Assembly (NCBI GenBank): GCA_046706945.1
Contig: JBJKOY010000364.1
Location: 1-19,660, forward strand
DNA length: 19,660 bases
Source of the DNA: FEN-1297 sp046706945
GTDB lineage: Bacteria > Bacteroidota > Ignavibacteria > Ignavibacteriales > Ignavibacteriaceae
Reading direction: 5' to 3'
Each line of letters starts with the position of its first letter. Position 1 is the first letter of the stretch. This document shows positions 8,166 to 15,427 of the stretch, one piece after another. The notes under the pieces were generated by a model. The model saw only the letters and a program-made list of their open reading frames with translations, did no database searches and was not told the DNA's origin. The translations under genes were made by a program, and so were the position numbers.

Positions 8166-10265
8166 ATGAAACATTTAAATTTAATGTGGATTTTACTTTT
8201 TGTGCTGGTATTTTCATTTCGCGAATCCGAGGCGCAATGGGTACAAACTAACGGACCGTACGGCGGCAACATTAAATGCTTTGGGGTTTCGGGCACTTAT
8301 ATTTTTACCGGTACCGATTCCAACGGAGTATTTTTATCGACCGACAACGGCAGCAGCTGGAAAGCGGTCGATAACGGTTTAACGGACTCTTTAGTCAACT
8401 CTTTTGCCGTATCGGGCAATAATCTTTTTGCCGGTACCGATTCCGGCGGAGTATTTCGATCGACCGATAACGGCGGAAGTTGGAAAGCGGTCAATAACGG
8501 TTTGACGAACACTTACGTCAAATCTCTTGCAGTATCGGGTACTAGTCTTTTTGCCGGTACCGCTCACGGCGGAGTATTCCTAACGACCGACGACGGAAGC
8601 AGTTGGAAAGCGGTAAATAACGGTTTGACGAACACTTATGTCAACTCTCTTGCCGCATCTGGCACTAATCTATTTGCCGGAACTCCGGGCGGCGGAGTAT
8701 TCCTATCAACCGACAACGGCGGAAGTTGGAAAGCGGTAAATAACGGTTTGACTGACAATGTAGTCGTCTCTCTTGCCGCATCGGGCTCTAATTTATTTGC
8801 CGTTACATTTACCGGCGGAGTATTTCTATCGACAAACAACGGCGACAGTTGGAAAGCGGTAAATAACGGTTTGACGGAACTGGATATTACCTCTTTTGCC
8901 GTATCGGGCACTGATATTTTTGCCGGTACCGGTTACGGCGGAGTATTTCTATCGACAAACAACGGCGGCAGCTGGAAAGCGGTTAATAACGGTTTGACGA
9001 ACACTTATGTCAGGTCTCTTGCCGTATCGGGCACTAATCTTTTTGCCGGCACTGCTTATGACGGAGTATTTCTATCGACCGACAACGGCGGCAGCTGGAA
9101 AGCAGTTAATAACGGTTTGACAAACCCTGTTGTCAACACTCTTACCGTATCGGGCACTAATCTTTTTGCCGGTACTAATTTCTGCGGAGTACTTCTATCG
9201 ACCGACAACGGCAGCAGTTGGATTTCAGTAAGTAACGGTTTGACAAACCTTGACGTCTACTGTTTTGCCGTATCGGGCACTAATCTTTTTGCCGGTACTA
9301 ATTCCAACGGAGTATATCTGTCGACCGACAACGGCGGCAGCTGGAAAGCTGTAAATAAAGGTTTGACGGACACTTCAATCTACTATCTTGCCGCATCGGG
9401 CACTAATTTATTTGCCGTTACTTTTTACGATGGAGTATTTCTATCGACCGACGACGGCAGCAGTTGGAAAGCGGCAAATAACGGTATAACAAACAACTAT
9501 GTTGTCACCCTTGCCGTATCGGGCACTAATATTTTCGCCGGTACCGATTACGGCGGAGTATTTCTATCGACCGACAACGGCAAAAATTGGAAAGCAGTAA
9601 ATAACGGTTTGACGAACACTTTGGTCAACTCTCTTGCGGTATCGGGCGCTAATCTTTTTGCCGGCACTTATCGAGGAGTATTTTTATCGACCAATAACGG
9701 TGGCAGTTGGACGGAAGTAAGTAACGGTTTGACGGATTCTGATGTCCGGTCTTTTGCCGTATCGGGCACTAATTTATTTGCCGTCACTACCAACAACGGA
9801 GTATTTCTATCGACCAACGACGGCAGTAATTGGACAGCGGTCAATAACGGTTTGCCGAACACTTATGAATCTTCATTAGCGGTTAATGGTACAAATCTCT
9901 TTGCCGGAACTGTTTATAACGGTATTTGGAGAAGACCTTTATCAGAAATGATTGCGGGTGTTAAAAACAACACTGATCAAACGCCTGATGCATTCTCGCT
10001 CGGACAAAATTTTCCGAATCCCTTCAACCCTTCCACTAGAATTGAATTCGCTTTAAAGAAGGAATCAAATGTGAAACTTGGTATTTATAACGTACTGGGA
10101 GAGAAGGTTGAAGAGTTTAATTTAGGCAGGATGAGTTCAGGAATTTATCACAAAAATGTAGAAATGTCCGGCTTTGCCAGCGGAGTTTATTTTTACAGGA
10201 TAGATGCCGTTGAATATGACGGTGAGAGATTTACCGCAATAAAGAAAATGGTTTTGTTAAAGTAA
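8166..10265 (+). CDS. T9SS-exported Asp-box (BNR) propeller protein, 14 blades
   Basis: A 699-residue protein. The signal peptide (about 1-23) ends SEAQ. Residues 55-586 are thirteen consecutive units of 41 residues (one of 40), each with an Asp box of the form STDNGGSW, then KAVNNGLT, LAVSGTNLFAGT and a Gly turn. The N-terminal half-unit starting WVQTNGPYGG and the C-terminal IWRRPLSEM complete one more blade, giving 14, which fits two seven-bladed propellers. Residues 610-699 are a full T9SS type A sorting domain (FSLGQNFPNPFNP to KKMVLLK). Asp-box repeats are known from sialidases and sortilin-like proteins, but the box is structural. No sialidase catalytic residues are apparent, so I do not call an enzyme. 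AAGGA before the ATG supports the start. The gap to the next gene is 21 bases, so co-transcription is likely. Confidence 0.9.
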   Translation: MKHLNLMWILLFVLVFSFRESEAQWVQTNGPYGGNIKCFGVSGTYIFTGTDSNGVFLSTDNGSSWKAVDNGLTDSLVNSFAVSGNNLFAGTDSGGVFRSTDNGGSWKAVNNGLTNTYVKSLAVSGTSLFAGTAHGGVFLTTDDGSSWKAVNNGLTNTYVNSLAASGTNLFAGTPGGGVFLSTDNGGSWKAVNNGLTDNVVVSLAASGSNLFAVTFTGGVFLSTNNGDSWKAVNNGLTELDITSFAVSGTDIFAGTGYGGVFLSTNNGGSWKAVNNGLTNTYVRSLAVSGTNLFAGTAYDGVFLSTDNGGSWKAVNNGLTNPVVNTLTVSGTNLFAGTNFCGVLLSTDNGSSWISVSNGLTNLDVYCFAVSGTNLFAGTNSNGVYLSTDNGGSWKAVNKGLTDTSIYYLAASGTNLFAVTFYDGVFLSTDDGSSWKAANNGITNNYVVTLAVSGTNIFAGTDYGGVFLSTDNGKNWKAVNNGLTNTLVNSLAVSGANLFAGTYRGVFLSTNNGGSWTEVSNGLTDSDVRSFAVSGTNLFAVTTNNGVFLSTNDGSNWTAVNNGLPNTYESSLAVNGTNLFAGTVYNGIWRRPLSEMIAGVKNNTDQTPDAFSLGQNFPNPFNPSTRIEFALKKESNVKLGIYNVLGEKVEEFNLGRMSSGIYHKNVEMSGFASGVYFYRIDAVEYDGERFTAIKKMVLLK
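8328..9923 (+). repeat. 13 tandem 123-bp coding repeats
   Basis: Thirteen in-frame units, twelve of 123 bases and one (the eleventh) of 120, fill this span exactly. Many stretches are shared base for base between units, including silent positions, for example GACAACGGCGGCAGCTGGAA and GCCGTATCGGGCACTAATCT. Units differ mainly in the 5-6 residues after NNGLT and in the turn after FAGT. Three units (4, 9 and 12) read FAVT instead of FAGT. Confidence 0.95.
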
Positions 10266-10286
10266 CTTTAAAAAAGGAATATTATA

Positions 10287-11408
10287 ATGAAATTTTTAAA
10301 TTCGATCTTGATTTTACTTTTTTTACTGCTGCTCTCATCCCGCGAATCTGATGCACAATGGGTGCAAACTAACGGACCGTTCGGCGCCGATATTAATTGT
10401 CTCGCCGTATCGGGTCCCATTCTTTTTGCCGGTACTTCCGCAGGAGTTTTTCTATCGACCGACAACGGCGGCAGCTGGACGGCGGTAAATAACGGTTTAA
10501 CAGACACCGTGGTCCAATGTCTTGCCGTATCGGGCACCAATCTATATGCCGGTACTCTTGAGAGCGGAGTATTTCTTTCGACCAACAGCGGCAGCGGCTG
10601 GACAGCAGTAGATAACGGTCTGGCGAACACTTATGTCAGATCTCTTGCCGTATCTGGCACCAATCTTTTTGCCGGTACTAATTCCATCGGAGTGTTTCTT
10701 ACGACTAACAACGGCGGTAATTGGACATCGGTAAATAACGGTTTGACGAACTCCGAAATCCCCTCCCTTGCAGTGTCGGGTACTGATCTTTTTGCCGGTA
10801 CTTCCGGCGGAGTATATCTATCGGCCAACAACGGCGGCAGCTGGACGGCGGTAAATAACGGTTTGACCAACTCTCCTTCTTCCGGACCTTATGTCAAATC
10901 TCTTGCCGTATCGGGCACCAATCTCTTTGCCGGTACATATAGTAACGGTGTATTTATATCGACCAACAGCGGCGGCAGCTGGAAAGCGGTAAATAACGGT
11001 TTAACGGACACCGTAGTTCAAGTTCTTGCCGTATCGGGCAATATTCTCTTTGCCGGCACTTTTAGCGGGGTATTTCTATCGACAAACGACGGCGGCAGTT
11101 GGACAGCGGTTAATAACGGTTTGACGAACATGTATGTAATTGCATTAGCAGTCAACGGTACAAATCTCTTTGCCGGAACTGCCGGCGCCGGTGTTTGGAG
11201 AAGACCTTTATCGGAAATGATCACTTCGGTGAGTGAAAAAGATAATCAAGTCCCGGCTGATTTTATTTTATTTCAAAACTATCCCGACCCTTTCAATCCC
11301 GCTACGGAAATAACTTATCAATTGCCGGTAAACAGTTTTGTTTCACTGCAGGTGTACGATGCCGCCGGGAATTTTACTGCCGCAAAGAAGATGATTCTGC
11401 TTAAGTGA
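10287..11408 (+). CDS. T9SS-type Asp-box propeller protein, 7 blades, with a shortened sorting domain
   Basis: A 373-residue paralogue of the upstream gene. The signal peptide ends SDAQ, followed by the half-blade WVQTNGPFGAD. Six full units (residues 54-302; lengths 41, 41, 40, 46, 40, 41) and the closing VWRRPLSEM give seven blades, one propeller. The sorting domain (326-373) is only 48 residues. It starts normally (FILFQNYPDPFNP, then ITYQLPVNSFVSLQVYD), then jumps from DAAG straight to NFTAAKKMILLK. About 37 residues, including GVYFYR, are missing compared with the 6716 gene, whose sorting domain it otherwise resembles. Export or anchoring may therefore be impaired. AAGGA eight bases before the ATG supports the start. 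The gap to the next gene is 25 bases. Confidence 0.88.
   Translation: MKFLNSILILLFLLLLSSRESDAQWVQTNGPFGADINCLAVSGPILFAGTSAGVFLSTDNGGSWTAVNNGLTDTVVQCLAVSGTNLYAGTLESGVFLSTNSGSGWTAVDNGLANTYVRSLAVSGTNLFAGTNSIGVFLTTNNGGNWTSVNNGLTNSEIPSLAVSGTDLFAGTSGGVYLSANNGGSWTAVNNGLTNSPSSGPYVKSLAVSGTNLFAGTYSNGVFISTNSGGSWKAVNNGLTDTVVQVLAVSGNILFAGTFSGVFLSTNDGGSWTAVNNGLTNMYVIALAVNGTNLFAGTAGAGVWRRPLSEMITSVSEKDNQVPADFILFQNYPDPFNPATEITYQLPVNSFVSLQVYDAAGNFTAAKKMILLK
10446..11192 (+). repeat. Six tandem Asp-box coding repeats
   Basis: Six in-frame units of 120-138 bases are close in DNA sequence to those at 8328-9923. The fourth is longer by five codons, with SPSSGP inserted after NNGLTN. Most units read SWTAV where the preceding gene has SWKAV, so the two sets have partly separate histories. 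Confidence 0.93.
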
Positions 11409-11433
11409 TTTTTAGGATTAAGAGAGGACTAAA

Positions 11434-13620
11434 ATGAAATATTTAAATTCAATGTGGATTTTACTTTTTGCTCTCGTATTCTCTCCGGGCAAAGCCGGAG
11501 CTCAATGGAAGGAAACCGGCGGACCGGACGGCGGAAATGTAAATTGCTTTGCAGTTAACGGCGGCGATTTATTTGCAGGAACATTCGGCGGCGTCTTCGT
11601 TTCCGCCGACAACGGCGCGAATTGGAAAGGAACCGGTTTGGAAAGCACCGATGTCCTGTCGCTTGTATTTGCTCCAAACGGGCAGGGTAAGACAAATTTT
11701 CTGGCAGGAACATTTAATCAAGGAGTCTTTGTTTCCGCCGACAACGGCGCCGACTGGTCGAGGATCGACAGCGGCTTGACTGACCTTGACGTTCAAGCAC
11801 TTGCCGTTATTCCCGACGGCAAAGGCGGGTCTATTTTGTTTGCAGGAACCGATAGCGAAGGCGTCTTCGCTTCCGCGAACAACGGAACCGTTTGGAAGGC
11901 TGAAAATGCAGGCTTGACCGATAAGAATATAATTTGTCTTGCTGCATACGGGAACAATCTCTTTGCTGGAACCGATACCGGCGGAGTTTTTCTTTCAACG
12001 GACAACGGTACAAGCTGGAAAGCGGTAAATAACGGGTTGACTTCTCACAATATTTTGTCCCTTGCCGATAGTTCTAACGGAGCAGGAGGAAGAAATCTGC
12101 TTGCGGGAACCGACGGCGGCGGACTTTTTCAATCAACAAACAACGGCGTCAGCTGGAACCCCGTGAATATTAACCTGCCCTCTCCTTTTGTTTCTTATAT
12201 CACCTGTCTGTCGACAAACCCGGGGACGGGAGACATTTATGCAGGCTCTTACAGCGGAGTTTTTATTTCAACCGACAACGGAAAAAACTGGAGAAGCGGT
12301 GGCCTGGTAAACGAAGATATTCAATCGCTTGCGAACACACCCAACACAACGGGAGGGACAAATATTTTCGCCGGTACAGTAGACAATGTCTTTCTTTCCT
12401 CTAACGGCGGGGCTAGCTGGAAATCGGCAAACGCCGGTCTCGCGGCTACCAGCGTTACTTCATTAGTACTCAGTCCCAACGGGACTGGAGGAACCGACAT
12501 TTTTGCCGGTTGTTACGAGGACGGCGTCTCTCACTCAACCGATAACGGCAAAACATGGACTACTCTCAACTCGGGCCTTACGAATACATATGTTGTTTGC
12601 CTTGCACTCGGCTCAAGCGGAACAGGAGGGACTAAACTATTTGCCGGGACGTACGGCGGCGTATTTCTTTCCGCAAATAACGGGCTAAGCTGGACACAAG
12701 AAAATACGGGACTAAATACGAGCACGGGAGATACCGTAATTACATCGCTCCTGGAGAGTGGAACCGATCTTTATGCCGCCTGCTGGGGAAACGGTATCTT
12801 CATGTCCACAAACGGCGGATCGAACTGGAAACCGGCAAGCACCGGGCTTAGGAATAGTTATGTTACTTCAATCGTAACTTCTTCAAATCAAGCCGGCGGG
12901 AATGAACTCTTTGCAGGCACAAACGCGGGTATTTTTATTTCATCGGATAAAGGCGTAAACTGGACTCAGAAAAACAACGGTCTGACGGATACGCTTGTAT
13001 CGACGCTCATGGTAAGCGGCACTAATATTTACGCAGGGACAACGAACGGCGTATTTCTTTCTACAAACAACGGCGGTAGCTGGGCTTCGATTAGTACCGG
13101 GCTTCCCGATACTACGGTTAGTTCGATCTCAGCAGTAGGCGGAAACCTTTTTGCGGGGACTTATCTGGGAATATTCTTTTCAACGGACAACGGCGCTGAT
13201 TGGACGCCGGTAAATGAAGGCCTTTTGAATAAAAATGTTTTATCCGTTGCGGCCGGCGGATCTAATCTCTTTATCGGTACTTTAGGAGACGGGGTCTGGA
13301 TCCGTCCGTTATCCCAAATAGTAACCGGTATTAAGAACAGTCGTAATCAAATCCCGGCTGAATTCTCCCTCTCGCAAAACTATCCGAACCCTTTTAACCC
13401 GAGCACGACAATAGAATTTAGCATACTTAAAGAATCAAATGTTAAACTAAGTATTTATAACGTGCTGGGCGAGAAAGTTGAAGGATTTGATCTGGGGCGG
13501 ATGAATTCCGGCTCTTATAAAAAGAATATCGACATGTCGCGTTTTGCCAGCGGGGTCTATTTCTACAGGCTGCAGGCCGGGAGCTTTATTTCCATTAAAA
13601 AGATGATTGAATTGAAATAA
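11434..13620 (+). CDS. T9SS-exported Asp-box propeller protein, 14 blades, divergent
   Basis: A 728-residue protein. The signal peptide ends AGAQ. After a half-blade beginning WKETGGPDGG come thirteen Asp-box units (residues 54-620, mean about 44 residues) and the closing VWIRPLSQI, which gives 14 blades, or two seven-bladed propellers. Unit boxes include SADNGANW, STDNGTSW, SSNGGASW and STDNGKTW. Several units carry an inserted loop of the type PNGTGGT between the two middle strands, and these are the longer ones. Residues 644-728 are a complete T9SS type A sorting domain, close to that of the 8166 gene (NVLGEKVE, LGRM, FASGVYFYR). Repeats here are far less alike at DNA level than in the two preceding genes, so this copy is older or under different selection. 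Gene start and leader closely match the 8166 gene. Confidence 0.9.
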   Translation: MKYLNSMWILLFALVFSPGKAGAQWKETGGPDGGNVNCFAVNGGDLFAGTFGGVFVSADNGANWKGTGLESTDVLSLVFAPNGQGKTNFLAGTFNQGVFVSADNGADWSRIDSGLTDLDVQALAVIPDGKGGSILFAGTDSEGVFASANNGTVWKAENAGLTDKNIICLAAYGNNLFAGTDTGGVFLSTDNGTSWKAVNNGLTSHNILSLADSSNGAGGRNLLAGTDGGGLFQSTNNGVSWNPVNINLPSPFVSYITCLSTNPGTGDIYAGSYSGVFISTDNGKNWRSGGLVNEDIQSLANTPNTTGGTNIFAGTVDNVFLSSNGGASWKSANAGLAATSVTSLVLSPNGTGGTDIFAGCYEDGVSHSTDNGKTWTTLNSGLTNTYVVCLALGSSGTGGTKLFAGTYGGVFLSANNGLSWTQENTGLNTSTGDTVITSLLESGTDLYAACWGNGIFMSTNGGSNWKPASTGLRNSYVTSIVTSSNQAGGNELFAGTNAGIFISSDKGVNWTQKNNGLTDTLVSTLMVSGTNIYAGTTNGVFLSTNNGGSWASISTGLPDTTVSSISAVGGNLFAGTYLGIFFSTDNGADWTPVNEGLLNKNVLSVAAGGSNLFIGTLGDGVWIRPLSQIVTGIKNSRNQIPAEFSLSQNYPNPFNPSTTIEFSILKESNVKLSIYNVLGEKVEGFDLGRMNSGSYKKNIDMSRFASGVYFYRLQAGSFISIKKMIELK
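11593..13293 (+). repeat. 13 divergent Asp-box coding repeats
   Basis: Thirteen in-frame units of variable length (about 40-46 codons). They align by their Asp box and by the (L/I)FAGT strand. Length changes fall mainly in the loop between those strands, where GTGGT-like insertions sit. Confidence 0.88.
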
Positions 13621-13716
13621 TGCTCTAAAGATAATTTAAGAATAATTAAAAGGCCTGCCGGCTATTAAGCAGGTAAAATTAAAATTTTAGTAATTCATTT
13701 TAAACAAGAGTTGATT
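13621..13716 (+). other. Gap between propeller genes 4 and 5
   Basis: Ninety-six bases, the longest gap inside the array. It holds a short inverted repeat CCTGC/GCAGG (13654-13658, 13669-13673) followed by A/T-rich sequence without a clear U-tract. It may be a weak attenuator, or nothing. It leaves open whether the fifth gene has its own promoter. Confidence 0.3.
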
Positions 13717-15258
13717 ATGAAAACCGTGTACGGAGTTATGAATAAAATTTGCATAACAGCCATCGTTTTCCTGGTGTGCTTATCTTTGCCCGCAGCAGAA
13801 GCCGAATCCGTATTTGGAAATCCGGGAAACGGAATGCACCCCGGACATGTGCAGACGGTAGCTTGGTCGCAGTTGGGAAGCGGAACGGATAACGAAATAT
13901 CCGCCATCGCCTGCTTAAGCGATACTATTTATGCCGGCGGATTATTCCAGACTGCCGGCGGAAAAAGCGCTAACTTGGTTGCCATGTGGAACGGTACAAG
14001 TTGGAGTCCCCTGGGCAGCGGTATCGGCGGCACTTTTCCTTATGTATCCGCTGTCGCGGTTTCCGGCAGCGATGTTTACGTCGGCGGACTTTTTACGGAA
14101 GCCGGGGGAAGGAGCGCCGGCGATATTGCGGTGTGGAACGGGTATGCATGGGCTCCGCTCGGGAACGGAATTTCTCAAAATGCAGACAGCTCGCTCAGCG
14201 TCGACGCCATAGCCATATCGGGAAAAAACATTTATGTAGGAGGATCCTTCGTCGCCGCTGGAAGCGTCACTGCTAACGGGATAGCAGTGTGGAACGGCGC
14301 GAGTTGGTCGTCTCTCGGGAAGGGAGTTATATATCATAACCCGTACGATTCGGGAGCCGTCCAAGTCGGCCGAGTAAATTCTATTTCGGTCTGCGGAGAT
14401 GATGTGTACATTGGGGGAAGTTTCGATGCCGTCGATACAGTATATGCGAACGGCGTTGCCATGTGGAACGGCAAAGTCTGGTCTTCGCTTGGGAACGGAT
14501 TAACAATGTTAAACGCAGATTTTGGCAAAGTTACCAGCGGTATTGTAAACGCTGTCGCGGTAAACGGAGACGACGTATACGTCGGCGGGAATTTCGATCA
14601 TGCCGGAGGAATTAACGCGCACGGAATTGCCATGTGGAACGGAAAGACATGGAGTTCACTGGGTAATGTCTTCGATACATCCGGTGTCGGAGAAACTCAG
14701 GTTTCTGCTTTGACTATCTCGAAAAACCGGGTTTACGCAGGCGGATGGTTCTCCATCAGCCCGGTGAATGCCTTAGGCATAGCTAAATGGGACGGTGCCA
14801 AATGGAGCTCCCTAGGCACCGGGATTTCATCAAGTTTCAGTTCCTTAGGGGCGCTGGCTCTGTGCAATTCAGGCGACAACATATACGTGGGAGGAGAGTT
14901 TATTACGGCGAGCGGGATTAACGCCGGCAATATAGCGATGTTCTCTGACACGAGCGAGATACTGGAGGTGCAGAACGGAAATTCTGCGCTGCCCGGCGGG
15001 TTCAGTTTAAGCCAGAACTACCCTAACCCGTTCAACCCTTCCACGGTAATCAGGTACGATATTCCGGTATCAGACTTCGTTACCATGATGGTGTATGATT
15101 TGACGGGCAGAAAAGTAAGTACACTTGTAAGTAAAGTTGAACGGCCGGGAAGCTATTCGGTTACGTTCAATGCTCGGGAGCTGCCGAGCGGAGTTTACTT
15201 CTACAGGCTGCAGGCCGGTGCATTTTCATCAGTGAAGAAATTATTGCTTTTGAAATAA
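13717..15258 (+). CDS. T9SS-exported WNG-repeat beta-propeller protein
   Basis: A 513-residue secreted protein counted from the ATG at 13717 (MKTVYGVMNK). A TTG two codons earlier is also in frame but less likely, and an ATG at 13738 is possible. A hydrophobic signal peptide ends near AAEAES. Six units of about 53 residues (residues 88-405) begin (I/V)A(M/V)WNG..WSSLGNG and continue with AVSGDDVYVGG.F..AGG. The starting half-unit (WSQLGSG) and the final IAMFSD close a seventh blade. Similar repeats occur in secreted proteins of related bacteria; the function is not known to me. Residues 429-513 are a complete T9SS type A sorting domain (FSLSQNYPNPFNP to KKLLLLK). It is the last gene of the array and is followed by a strong terminator. 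Confidence 0.88.
   Translation: MKTVYGVMNKICITAIVFLVCLSLPAAEAESVFGNPGNGMHPGHVQTVAWSQLGSGTDNEISAIACLSDTIYAGGLFQTAGGKSANLVAMWNGTSWSPLGSGIGGTFPYVSAVAVSGSDVYVGGLFTEAGGRSAGDIAVWNGYAWAPLGNGISQNADSSLSVDAIAISGKNIYVGGSFVAAGSVTANGIAVWNGASWSSLGKGVIYHNPYDSGAVQVGRVNSISVCGDDVYIGGSFDAVDTVYANGVAMWNGKVWSSLGNGLTMLNADFGKVTSGIVNAVAVNGDDVYVGGNFDHAGGINAHGIAMWNGKTWSSLGNVFDTSGVGETQVSALTISKNRVYAGGWFSISPVNALGIAKWDGAKWSSLGTGISSSFSSLGALALCNSGDNIYVGGEFITASGINAGNIAMFSDTSEILEVQNGNSALPGGFSLSQNYPNPFNPSTVIRYDIPVSDFVTMMVYDLTGRKVSTLVSKVERPGSYSVTFNARELPSGVYFYRLQAGAFSSVKKLLLLK
13978..14931 (+). repeat. Six WNG-type coding repeats
   Basis: Six in-frame units of about 50-58 codons, each starting with a WNG (once WDG) strand. They are clearly related as protein but only moderately alike as DNA, so they are older than the 123-bp repeats upstream. 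Confidence 0.85.
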
Positions 15259-15261
15259 TTG

Positions 15262-15311
15262 AATGCTTGATCGACGGCTTATTATAGTGCCGGCCGATCA
15301 AGCATTTTTTC
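15262..15311 (+). terminator. Intrinsic terminator of the propeller array
   Basis: AATGCTTGATCG (15262-15273) pairs perfectly with CGATCAAGCATT (15295-15306). CGGC/GCCG extend the stem inward around a small bulge, with the loop near TTATTATAGT. Six T residues (15305-15310) follow. It lies just after the last stop codon of the array. Confidence 0.9.
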
Positions 15312-15327
15312 AATCAGCAACTAATAA

Positions 15328-15349
15328 CATTATTCGACTACGAATATTG
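15328..15349 (-). terminator. Weak hairpin after the CE15-like gene
   Basis: CATTATTCG and CGAATATTG pair with one mismatch around ACTA. On the minus strand the hairpin lies about 80 bases after the 15428-16981 gene and is followed by T-rich sequence. It is low in GC and may not be functional. Confidence 0.2.
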
Positions 15350-15427
15350 CTTTGTAAAAACTTCGGTTCTCGTTGCTGTCTATAATATATTATTCTGAGT
15401 GCCGTCGATAATCCGGAGTTTAGTTCT

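Noticed and set aside
8297..9862. Several minus-strand open frames within the repeats, all with similar VKPLFTAFQLPPLSVDRNTP-like sequences
   Set aside because: They are antisense shadows of the Asp-box repeats. Their likeness to one another follows from the repeated coding strand, and none has its own ribosome-binding site.
8328..11192. Regularly spaced repeats that might suggest a CRISPR or satellite array
   Set aside because: The period is 123 bp, the whole unit is conserved, and the reading frame runs through it as protein repeats. There are no unique spacers of CRISPR length.
8166..13620. Calling the Asp-box proteins sialidases
   Set aside because: Asp boxes are structural turns found in many propellers. 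The Arg triad, Tyr and Glu of sialidase active sites are not apparent in the uniform repeats.
13711..13716. TTG as the start of the fifth propeller gene
   Set aside because: An ATG two codons later gives a normal signal peptide (MKTVYGV...), and the TTG has no better ribosome-binding site.
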